Positions 1-11,300 of a stretch of 64,000 nucleotides of DNA are shown piece by piece (the first letter of the stretch is position 1; every line of letters begins with the position of its first letter). The stretch spans positions 54,851,722 through 54,915,721 of the forward strand of contig JAQMRL010000005.1 of the NCBI GenBank assembly GCA_035578175.1, read 5' to 3'. The position numbers and the translations under genes are program-made. The notes below the pieces were generated by a model, which saw only the letters and a list, made by a program, of their open reading frames with translations, had not been told where the DNA came from and searched no databases. This DNA comes from Catonia carolina (Eukaryota > Arthropoda > Insecta > Hemiptera > Achilidae).

Positions 1-1450
1 CTAGAACTTTTCGGTACCAACTTTTCATCATGGGTACTTTTGTGAATTCAGTTTGGAAAATTTAACTAAAAAAATAAGTCAAAAGGAAATTTGGCTGCTG
101 CTTTCATGGCAGACGAGAGCATAGGATTCACTTCAAAATCTTAACCATTTTAATCACAGCATTTAATGAATATTGGATGTAAATAATTTACGCCTAGCAT
201 CCCAGGGTCCAATTCTTCAGATGTTTAATAGAAATGGGTCATGTACAGTAAACTAACTATACTATTTTTCAAGGCTGATGAGCTCTGAACGTATTCATTG
301 CCCCCTACCAACTTTATAGCTAGCCAATGACTTGCCAGCAATGTTGCCAATAATTGCTCTTGTAGCTCTGTTAAATATTTCGTCAGCCATTTTTTTGGTC
401 TTTCAATAACAATTATAACCTATAAACATACAACCAGCTGATTATATTATAAAGTATTGCATGTTAATGCACTCTATAATCAATGTGTCCAGTACGAGAT
501 GCAAGACACGACTGAACTATTGTGGCCTTTATATGCATGCATGCAAAATGTTTGTCAGGTACAATCTGATAACGCTGGCAAATGTTCTGATTGATCTAAA
601 CGCGTGGAACAGCAGAGCTCATCAACCATGAAAAGCAAATTAAGTAGGTATATTACATAAAAGTAAAAAGATAATTCCAAAAAAATATAAAAAACAATCA
701 TCGAAATCTTGTTTATAGGTAGAAGGCAAAATGTTTTGAAAAAATGTTGCTTACATCTTGAAAAGGGTTTGAGTTTTTGGTATATACAAGTTAAAATATC
801 CCTGGGATCGAAAGGGTTAAACAGTTTTTGTGGCATCTTGTATTTGAAAATAATAATTTTGTTTTTCCATTTGCCTAGACCCATTATTCCAGAACAAAGA
901 TGTTACTTCAATAATTTACTACTTTTCTACAGAACATACTACAAATTGATTCCTGCAGAAATAGAGAAAGGAATACGTGTAGTAAAAGTGTAGTAAAAAG
1001 ATTAGCTTTTTATCGTCATCTAGTAAGGCTCCCTGAAGAAAGACTACCAAGAAACTGCTAACTTATCAACACAACAGAAGAATAAAGTTAAGAATAATTG
1101 GCTACGAGAGATAGAGGAAGACCTTGAGGAGCTAGGAATAACGGAAGAACAGAATTTGAATAGTTAGGAAAAAATTAATGTTAAAAACAAGAAAAAAATT
1201 TAAAATCAAAACTCCAACACAAAGAAAGTACACCATAACAGAGGATCAGAGATTCCAGAGATCTAAAAGAATGAAGAGTATTGGGCAAAGAAGAAAACTT
1301 CCCAGAAACAGTCTTCTAGATTTTCTCCAATGAGGGCCTAAAAAAAGTGTAAAAACCTACACATTAGTTAGCCTTTCATACTCTTATTACAAAAGACGAT
1401 TCTTCAGTCATAAAATTAAAACTTTACTATTAAGTTTTATATGAATTACT
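1..1450. other. Intronic or upstream sequence, no feature recognised
   Basis: AT-rich sequence with no exon-like open frame bounded by splice sites that continues the 2144 exon. The short open frames at 555-884 and 709-993 look random. Confidence 0.5.
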
Positions 1451-1451
1451 G

Positions 1452-1841
1452 CTGCCCATAACAGTCAGGTGGAGTATCAAATTATTTACACTCAATCTGT
1501 TCTTAGCAGGGCTGAAATAAATAGTTCTGTTTCTTATCACGTGGTCAGCCAATTAAATGACTGAATCATTTAAGAACAGAAGAGGTAGAGGTGTAAAAGA
1601 CACTAATCAGAGTTATCTCCTTTGAAAGTAATGAATTTCATCATACAGCTAGACCCTGTGGTGAATGAAGTGAAGGTGTCATTTGCAGAGTGAAAAATAT
1701 GTGCTTTTCAGAGGGTCTGGCATGCTGATAAGTGTACTTTTTCACTCAGTGAGGAAGGCAATTGTAAACCACCTCACTCCTCATTTTACTTAGTAAAACC
1801 TTTACAGGTTCAAACCAGCCTTTCGGCTGATGACCTAACAC
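1452..1841 (+). mobile_element. SINE-1 copy 1
   Basis: Near-complete copy, from CTGCCCATAACAG to GATGACCTAACA. Flanked by a direct repeat ATGAATTACTG (1441-1451) / ATGAATGACTG (1842-1852). Confidence 0.88.
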
Positions 1842-2143
1842 ATGAATGACTGAAGATACATCTTCTGTGAATTTTAATAATTTTTTTTTAAAAGTTTAGT
1901 TTCAATTATTGTGTACTCTGATGATGGTGGATCCCCCAAAACATGTCAATAGAAAGTAGGGTTGTATAAAAAAGGTAAAAAGTCAAGGGATGATGTTTGT
2001 TAATAGCCACTGTAACAGGTCGTGAAAAACTAAATATTTTTGCAATAGGTTTGAATTTAGACTGCAAGGTACATTATACAGATGTATTTACAATATTATA
2101 AACAAAAAATATACTTGTAAAATTTTTGATTTGTGTATTTTAG

Positions 2144-2351
2144 GGTAAGTACATTCTTCTCAGAGATTTGGGAGGAGCAGCCATTGTCTCGTTAGACTAT
2201 GAAGATTGGTTAGGAAAATGCAATAAAACTAGTTTAACATTACTGCCAACATTATACGATACATTTACAAATATAGCAAGAAAATCAAGAGCTGCACAAT
2301 TAATAAGTCTCCAAGAACAATTGCATCAATCTTCTCCATATGCTTTTTCAG
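2144..2351 (+). CDS. Exon: GH18-like C-terminal segment
   Basis: AG acceptor at 2142-2143 and GT donor at 2352-2353; enters in phase 0 and leaves in phase 1. The translation contains LGGAAIVSLDYEDWLGKC, which resembles the end of GH18 domains, where a (G)G-x-M-x-W-x-L-D-x-D-D-F pattern precedes a Cys. The Trp usual in active chitinases is Val here and the last Asp-Phe is Asp-Trp, so this part is probably non-catalytic. The family assignment is by eye only. Confidence 0.72.
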
Positions 2352-5300
2352 GTAACTTATAGTCTAAGTGATATAACAATAGTTAAAATATTATCAAAAT
2401 AAAATATTCAATATAAGACAATCTCAATCTTTATCGGGGCTCCCACCATAATTTTGTTTTCATCACGGTCTGAATATATTTTGGGTCCGAACATGATTTG
2501 TTTTCCTTGTAAAATTCACTACAAGCGCCTTACAGTACTGATATAAAGTACCTACCAAATACTTTTGATAACAATACTCAAATAATAAACCCACTTGTGT
2601 AGTCATAAGTTTTCCAGTGTGGGAACGCTAAAAATTTAAAATTTTATGATGTATGAATCAGTACCCAACAATAACGTGGCTTAAAATATGTTTATTTTTT
2701 TATTAAATTGAGGGAACACCGTTCCTGCATATTTTACCTTCACTATGTCCCTGATAATACCAACTGAGCAAATAAAGATGATTAGCTGCTACTATAGTAC
2801 GCAGCTTACCACTTTATGTTTAGTTAAGATTGTATTTGTTGATATGGTAGCACTGTCCACTAGTGCTTTTCGCACGTAAAGATTCACAATCATGTTTTAC
2901 ATTAAGGTTATGTCTGAACTACAGTTAATAGTATCATAACTCAACCATATATCATGGAAAACTATGAGAAAAGATGAACCTGATTTGTTTGCTGTTTTTC
3001 TTAATGATATTCATAGTGTGTGCTGTGTATAGACATACTTTACATAAAAGTAACTGAAATAGAACCATAAACGTAAACTATATGTAATTACCTGTAATAT
3101 CGTTTTCATATTATTAATTACAGTATTATTTGCTATTGTAAATTATCCTTTTTATTGTCCTTATTTTATCCTGTTTTCTTTAAATTATCCTTTTATTTTA
3201 AAAGTATGCGAAAAGTGCCAGAGGACAGTGCTACCACACCAACAAATACGAACTTCACTAAACATAACGCGATAGGCCGCATACTATAGTAGCACTGATA
3301 ATTTTTCTTTTTCTTTTTTAATTTATTTATTTAAAGTCGCATCAACTGCTTGATCATTAACAACTAAGGTGGATTATGTAACATTAACTGTGGAATTTGA
3401 CACGTGAGATTCTCTCCAAAGAGAAGGATGAAAAGGAGAAGAACTTAGATGAGGAGAAAAAGTAGTGGAGCAGAAGTGAGAGAGAAGGAGGACAGAATAA
3501 AAACACATTCAGATTCATTCAAAGGGATTTTTCCATTACAATGCAAATTAATGGTTTTTTTTAAATTTTCTCTTTTAGCTGATATTCAAATTTCACCATA
3601 CAGAATCGTTCGTGTTGTTGATAGAAGTGGAGCTACTCATGTAGTCAGAAAAGAAGCAAAAACAGAATTTGAATGCTCTAGACAAGGATATTTCCGTCAT
3701 CCTAGTGGATGTAACAGGTAAAAATTTATTTAAATTAATTTTACAATAAATCTAATTTTTTCCTTTGATCTTGATTAACAAACTTCGAGAGTTATGAATT
3801 TTCTATCAGTATTTTACTTAAATGTGAGGCGGAATACAAAAAAAGGACCTCATTTTGGAAAAGTAGATTTTGCACATGAGCAAAATGAGTTAGGGTTGAT
3901 ATATCAATATTCAGTTTTTTGTAGATTACTATAGTTGACTGGGCCCTGATGGATTTTAAATAAATTACTCCAGCTGGGATGACAAGGCAATGAGAAGAAT
4001 ATCTATTGAAAAAATTAGGATATTTTATAAAAAGGAATGCACACGTCCTCTGCATCTTGAAATTGAACATGAAGTCTTGAGTTGCTGAAGTCAGTGTGAG
4101 TTATCCAGAGCCTGAATCTGACCTTCCAGACTTACTTGCAGAACTATTAGAGAAGTGGCAAAGACACTCTGTAGCGAAGAAATCTCAGCAGTGTCAAATG
4201 TCAACATTTTTAAAAACATTGTTCCCGATTCCTATAATTTTTTCCAAATACGTAAAAATTTAAAATATGTTTAAACACCAATTTTCCATTGAAAATATTA
4301 AAGCTGCAGTAAATTAGGTAATTTCTGATATAAAACCTAAATTTTTCATCAAATTTTCAAAGTTTACTGGTAAGTCTGAAAATGTTAACTCAAAATAAAA
4401 TAAAAAATTGACTAAAGGTCGCTTTCCACATTCCAACTTACAAATAATGATGTTTTTTTACATAAAAGAAATTACAGGATTGAAACACAAAATTTTTTTC
4501 AATATGCCAAATCTATTGCACAGTGTTTAGCATGCCTAATTAAAAAACAAAAGATCCTAATATCAATTTCAAGGTTAGTTCTGGAAATTGTTAACTTGTT
4601 CAAACCCTGTATACTTATCCATTAAAGTTGCTTATATCCAAGCTATTTAAGAGATTTTATACAACAAAAATATTGCAATAGCAAAAAAAAATGTTTTACA
4701 TGAATCGTAAGGTATATTTTCTATATATGTGCCATGTCTCGCACAGACCACTTCTCAGAAGTAGTAGTAGAGGCACTGCAAAGGAAAAGGTCTTTGGTTC
4801 AATTCTTAGTTAGGGTCTTGAAAATTGTTATCATGTTAAACGTTAAAAAGTTAGGAGTTACTGTTCCATATCTCACTATAGTACCATAAACAGCGATTAA
4901 CTTGGCTCACTTTTATAGTTTTCTTTTATAAATTCTTTAATTAAAATGAAAAAGCTGTGATATTGTTTCTTGTGTTTTTGTATATATTGTTACTTTGTTT
5001 TTGTTGTGTATAGGATGTACAAAAGTATATCCTATCTTACTAATTGATTTTTTAAATGTATAAAAATATTATTCTAAATTTGTGAAAATTGACTGAAAGA
5101 TGTTTTTATTACAGATTTTACCGTTGTGTGAAATTTAACCAATATTCATCAGATTACACAGTGTTTGAATACGACTGTCCTGCTGGTCTTGCTTTTGATG
5201 AAAAGTATGAAGTTTGTGTATGGCCAGGTTCTCTTGAAGATGGTGGTGCTTGCCATGGTAAATAGCATTTTTATTAAGAAAATTATTTCAGTATATTAAC

Positions 5301-8300
5301 CAAAAAACCTAATCTATACATCTAATACGCAGAATGTGGCCCAATGTAGTTTGAATGGAGGTTATGTTGCCCTTAAATACAAAGTTCTACCATAGCATAT
5401 AGAAGAGATATCTATTCTATTCGCTATAGTTCTACCAAACTAAATCCATTGGCATGTATACAATGTTTACACTATTTACACTGATAATCATTACAGGGTT
5501 TTAAAGAGAACGTTTATGGGAATCTGAAAATGAAATTTGGTAAAAGCAATAACAAGTTTCCTCGAAGTAAATAATAAAACAACTGAATTTTATAGTTTAG
5601 AAGATGCAGTATTCTGGCAGTGATGTTGTGAATTTTGAATTCTCGTAATGCAATTGTTACAGCAATATGTGTCAGATTTTTAGAAGTAAATAGTAGGTAC
5701 TAAGAATTTTTAAAATTAAACTACTTTATGTAAATGTAAATCGCTAAGATAATTTAATACGTGCTTATTTTTTGGGATTCTAACCAGTCACTATTAATCA
5801 TTCTTGCAATAGTAGGATCCTTTAACGTTTTAGAGTTTGATTTCTGTATAATACAGATTTTGATGATGTAGGGATTTTATTTTGATTAAGCAGAATCAAA
5901 GACTGCAATGGTTTGATGATGTAAATTACATTATCAAACATGTTTATTAAAAATTATTATTGTATAAACTAATGAAGCATATTTCCCAAAATTTTAGATT
6001 TGTGGGTTCAGAATATTTACTCAAGAACAAGGTCAGGCTGGGGCCATCCAAAATGTGCAGACCTTGGATCTGGGCGGCACAAATAGGGTAGGAATGTAGA
6101 TAGGACTTATGTACAAAAGGGGGTTGGATATGGAATATCATCCCTTGGTAAAGAACTAGGGTCCAGGGGCTCTCCATCATAACAAATTCAGGCCAGCAGG
6201 GGCGGTATTAGTTAGCATTAAATGATTAAAGGAAATTGTGAGGCATGAAGTTAAAATAATTATGAAAAACTTCAAAAATACCTGTTTATTCATAAAAAAT
6301 TAATTTTTTTCTTTTATATTTATTTTTTTCATTTATTACTCCTCCAAAAGAGTAATAAACCCATTTTTTTGCCCATACAATAATCACACTGCTAAAAAAA
6401 ACAATTAACACTAATACATACATTATTTTAGAAAAGAAGAAAAAAATTAAAACAAAATTTTACCTTAACTACTTTTTAAAAATGTTACTATTACTTCTTG
6501 ATAATACCATACAAATACATTTAATAAGTACTTAATAATAAAAATACAAAACAAACCTACTCAAGAACCAATGTACCAATTTTTTAAGAAATAATATCAT
6601 TAATTACCTTTTAATTTCTTAAAAACTTTTCTTATTGATTCATGTAACCATTTGATTATAGTAATTAAATATTTTGAGTTAGTAATAAACCCACTGTATA
6701 TGTAAAAAAAACCAGTGTGAGTTTAATTCTATAATATCCCAGTTTTTAAATTTTCAAATATCTGTAAATTTTAATGATCTTATATCCTGTATTGGAATTC
6801 TTCTGTTAGTAGTTTAACATTTTTTTTGTTGTTTTACAGGTTCAAGTGAAATCGCACCAGTACCTAGAGAACGTTACAGTTGTCCAAGAGTAGAAGGGTA
6901 CTACGCAGATCCTGAAAATTGTCGTTGGTTCTTTGCTTGTCTCGATCATGTCAGAGATGGTGCATCACCATTAACTGCTTATGAATTTAGATGTCCTTTT
7001 GGTCTTGTTTTCAATGAACAGACACTCGTATGTGATTGGCCATGGAATGTAGCTGGATGCGGTGCAGCTGGTGGTTATAGAGCTCATTTAACTGTTGGAG
7101 ATATCTTGGAGGGTCGTACAAGAGCTTCATATGCTACATTACCAGATTATCATGTATCGGGAGGAAGAATTGAGAATGCAGGCAATGGTGTTGTTTTGGG
7201 TAAGCTGATTTTCTTGAAATTTATAAGGCTTTTATCTGATATCAATGACATCAATTTTTTATTTTGTGGCATCAAAAACAATTATTTTTTTCATGGCATA
7301 GAGGCCTGGCCTACAAAGCCTTAGGTTTAAATACCAGCTAACATCTAGAAATCATTATAAGTCTAAACTCACTGTTCCAATTCACAGTAGATTCTATGTT
7401 AATTTTTTCTTAAATGTTTCTAACTTTTAGATAAAATAGTGTCAAAACCAGTTGTTCCCAAAAGTAGCCTACTATATCCGTACTCGTAGAAGTTCAGTAA
7501 TGTTGTTACACATTGCATAAATTTGAATTTTATGATTTTGGCAATAGGTGATAAAAAAGATGTTTATTAATGTAAATTTATTGAGAATAAAATATTTTTG
7601 TTTTGTGTTAGGTTCTCTTCTTCCTGGAATTGTTGATGGAAGCATTCATCAAGGTGCCTACTCATCAGATGTAGGTTCTAAATACTATGGAGGAGGTGGT
7701 TTATATCAGGGAGCTGGACTTCAATCTGGCAGTGATTATGGTCAAAGCGGAGGTGCTTATGCTGGTCATGGTTTACAGTCTGGAGGACAAATTGGAGGAA
7801 TTAATGGTTATTATGGAGCTGGATCCAAGTATGCCGGTGGAAGTGGTTTATATTCTGGAATTTATGGTGGTCAGTATGGAGGCATTTCATCTTCAGGAAA
7901 CGGTATTTATTCAGGAACAGGTTCAGGAAGTTTTGGAGCGTATTCAGGTGGAGAAAAACAATATTCTGGTGGTATTTATTCAGGAGGTGGTGGAAAATAT
8001 GAAGGTGCTGGTGCTTACAGTGGAAGTAATCTTGCCAGTAGTGGTATTTATTCAGGAAATGCAGGAAAGTATGAAGGTGCCGGAGCTTACAGCGGAAATA
8101 ATTTTGGCAGCAGTGGTATTTATTCAGGAAATGCTGGAAAATACGAAGGTTCAGGTATTTACAGTGGAAGTAATCTTGCCAGCAGTGGTATTTATTCAGG
8201 AAATGCAGGAAAGTATGAAGGTGCTGGAGCTTACAGCGGAAGTAATCTTGCCAGCAGTGGTATTTATTCAGGAAATGCAGGAAAGTATGAAGGTGCTGGA

Positions 8301-11300
8301 GCTTACAGCGGAAGTAATCTTGGCAGCAGTGGTATTTATGCCGGACAAGGTGGTGCATACAGTGGATCTGGCTATGACATTAAAGGAACTGGTCAATACC
8401 TTCAAGGTATTTATGGAAATCAAGAAGGTGGCAAAATTTTAGGCAGCAATATAAAAACATCAGCTGAAGGATTTAATGCTTATTCTGGTTTAGAATTTGA
8501 AAAGGGTTATGATAATTCTCACCTTGCTGGAGGTACTGGTTCTGGAGTCTACTATGCTAATCATAAGTATGCTGATGGAGGTTTACAAAGTCATTCAGGA
8601 TCAGATGGAGCTTATATTCATGGAGGATCAATATCTCAAGGTTCATATGAAAGCAGTTTAGGAAATAAGGGATATTTCGGAGCGGTTACACCAACTCCAG
8701 GTCCAGTGCATGGTGCTGGTGTATCATATGAATATGATTTACATGGTGCTCTTGAGGGAGAATATGGATCACGAGGAAAACCTCAAGTATTTGTTTCTTC
8801 AACTCCTGCTCCACCAGTTACTCAGTTCCATGTATCAACCCCAACACCAATTGTTAGTACAGTGAGAACACCTGTGGTAGTTACCCCAGCACCTATACCT
8901 GCAGTATCAACATATAAAATCCCACTCTCTACACCTAGACCATTCAACTACTATCTTCAACCAGATAGTCATATTTCAGTTCCTTCTCCCACACCAATTA
9001 CAATTAAGAAACCTGTTGTATATGAAAGTGTTTCCTATAAACCAGTTCAACAGTTTGGACCAGTAATTCCTGCCGTGTCACTTCATGAAGCACCTGTATC
9101 TGTTACTCCATCACCAATACCTGTTGTTCATCAATCTATTCCTGCAGTACCTATAAGTCCTTCTCCGTCACCTTTGCCAACAGTGATCCACGATAATAGG
9201 TACAGTTCATTTGGTCATGAGTATCAGAAAGCTTCTGTCACTCCTGTTAGAGTAACACCCCTTCCACCAGTGAGTCCTGTTAGTTACTTAAGTGGAGTTT
9301 CATATCAAAAACCAGTAGTACCCGTAAGTACCATATCCCCACCAGTAGCAGTTCCGGTATCAACTCCAGCTCCACCAGAATTCAAATTAAGTTATCACCC
9401 AAGACCTTACCCAGTACCAGTTGAAAGTTATCATGTCTCAAAACCTGTTGTACCAGTTACACCTATACATGTTTCAACTCCTGCACCAATTTACACTGAG
9501 AATTTTAGAACTTATAGTTTTAAACCTGTTGTACCTGTCAGTACCATTGCTCCACCAGTTATTCCTGTATCAACACCTGCACCACCTGTCATACCGGTTT
9601 CTACTCCAGCACCTCCAGTTAATTATTACCCAAGACCTCAACCAGTGGTCCCAGTTCATGGAGAAGTAATCGAAACTTATCAATTTTCTAAACCAGCCGT
9701 TTCTTTAACTTATGAAAAAGAAATTAGTGATTATTATCATCATCCTAAACCAGTTGTTCCACTAGGTAGCACTATTGCTCCACCAGTTCCTATTGCTGTT
9801 ACCACACCAGCTCCACCTCCAGTTCCTGTTAAGTTTGGATATTCATATCCTACTCCAGTTTCATCAGTTTCTTATCACAATGAAGGAGAGTTTGGAGGTT
9901 ATCAATATTCTAAACCAGCTGTTGGATTTTCATACCCAAAACCATCTGGAGACATTTTTAAATCAATTGTAACAACACCAGTGCCTACAGTAACTCCAGC
10001 TCCAATTGTTGTATCAACTCCAGTTTATAGTTCAGCCAAATTTGATTATGAAAAACGACCAATTGAATTTAAAAGTTCTACAATATCTGTTACACAATCA
10101 CCTCTTCAGTACAGTACTACATTATTACCAGTCAATCACAAGAACACAGAAGTTGGATACACATACCCACTTCTTAAAGCTCCTGCTGCACCAGTTCATG
10201 TTAAACCCCTTACTTATGATTACTCTTATCCTCAATACTTTGATCATAATATTAACATCGAAAAGAACTACAAAGAAGTTTTACACCATTTCCCAGTTGT
10301 AACACCATCTCCATCTCCACCACCAGTACAACCAGTTGTCCATTCAGTTGAAGTTCCACATGTTTACCCGAAACCAGCTGTTCCGGTTGTCCCATTACCA
10401 CAATATCAGCAAACATTTGAAGTTAAAACTCCAAGACCTGTTCTTCAAAAGTTACCAGTTGTAACTCCCCCATCAGAAGTCGTACATAGATATGAAGAAT
10501 ATAGTGGTTATAGTTATCAAAAACCACTTACTCCAGTAGAATATAAACCAGTTCAACCAGTTAATTATGGATATTCTTATCCTAAACCAGCAGTTTTCAA
10601 AACACCAATAATAGCTAGTACACCTGCACCTAAAGATTATTATAATATTCCAGCACCAGTTCAACCAGTTAGTGCAGTTCAATTTGGATATGCTTATGAA
10701 AAACCAGTTGTACCATTACAACCAGTACAATATTCAACAACAGTTAAGCCATTACCTCCTTCACCACCTGTTGTACATTATGAACAACCATCAGTTACAC
10801 CTTTACCTGCTCTTTCATTTAAAGCACCAACTGTATCTTATGGTTCTGCTGGATTTAGTAAAGTATCATACGAAAAACCAGAAATATATCTTTCAACACC
10901 TAAACCATTCACTGTTACTGAACCTGTACAATACTCAACTGTATCACCTGTTCCAACAGTGAAACCAATTGATTATGGTTATTCCTACCCAAAACCAATA
11001 CCATCAGTAATTCCAGCTATTCAAGTAAGTTCCACACCAGTACCACCTCTTAATCCAGTCACATACACTTACAGAAAACCAGAAATCAATTACCATACTG
11101 CAACTGCAGGCTATCAAGAATATGGTACACCAACTTCACCTCCAGTGATACCATCATACAAACAACCTTTTAGTACTGTTATACCTCCGCAACCACCTAA
11201 AGTAAATTATGTTGAACCTGTTGTACCTTATGCCCCACCGCCAAAAATCAATTATGTTCAACCAGTTGCTCCTTATCTACCACCAGCACCTTCACCACCA

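Noticed and set aside
5947..6180. Antisense open frame of 77 residues in a GC-richer intron patch
   Set aside because: No recognisable domain or splice continuity; possibly an old repeat.
7983..8342. Regular repeats considered as a CRISPR-like array
   Set aside because: Contiguous in-frame coding units without spacers in an insect gene.
7801..8358. Antisense open frame of 185 residues with repeated CWQDYFRCKLQHLH-like units
   Set aside because: Antisense of the same tandem repeats; composition is dictated by the coding strand.
7687..8442. Open frame of 251 residues overlapping the Gly/Tyr repeat block
   Set aside because: Shadow of the 72-bp tandem repeats in another frame; no domain, and the true frame has a CBM14-bounded protein.
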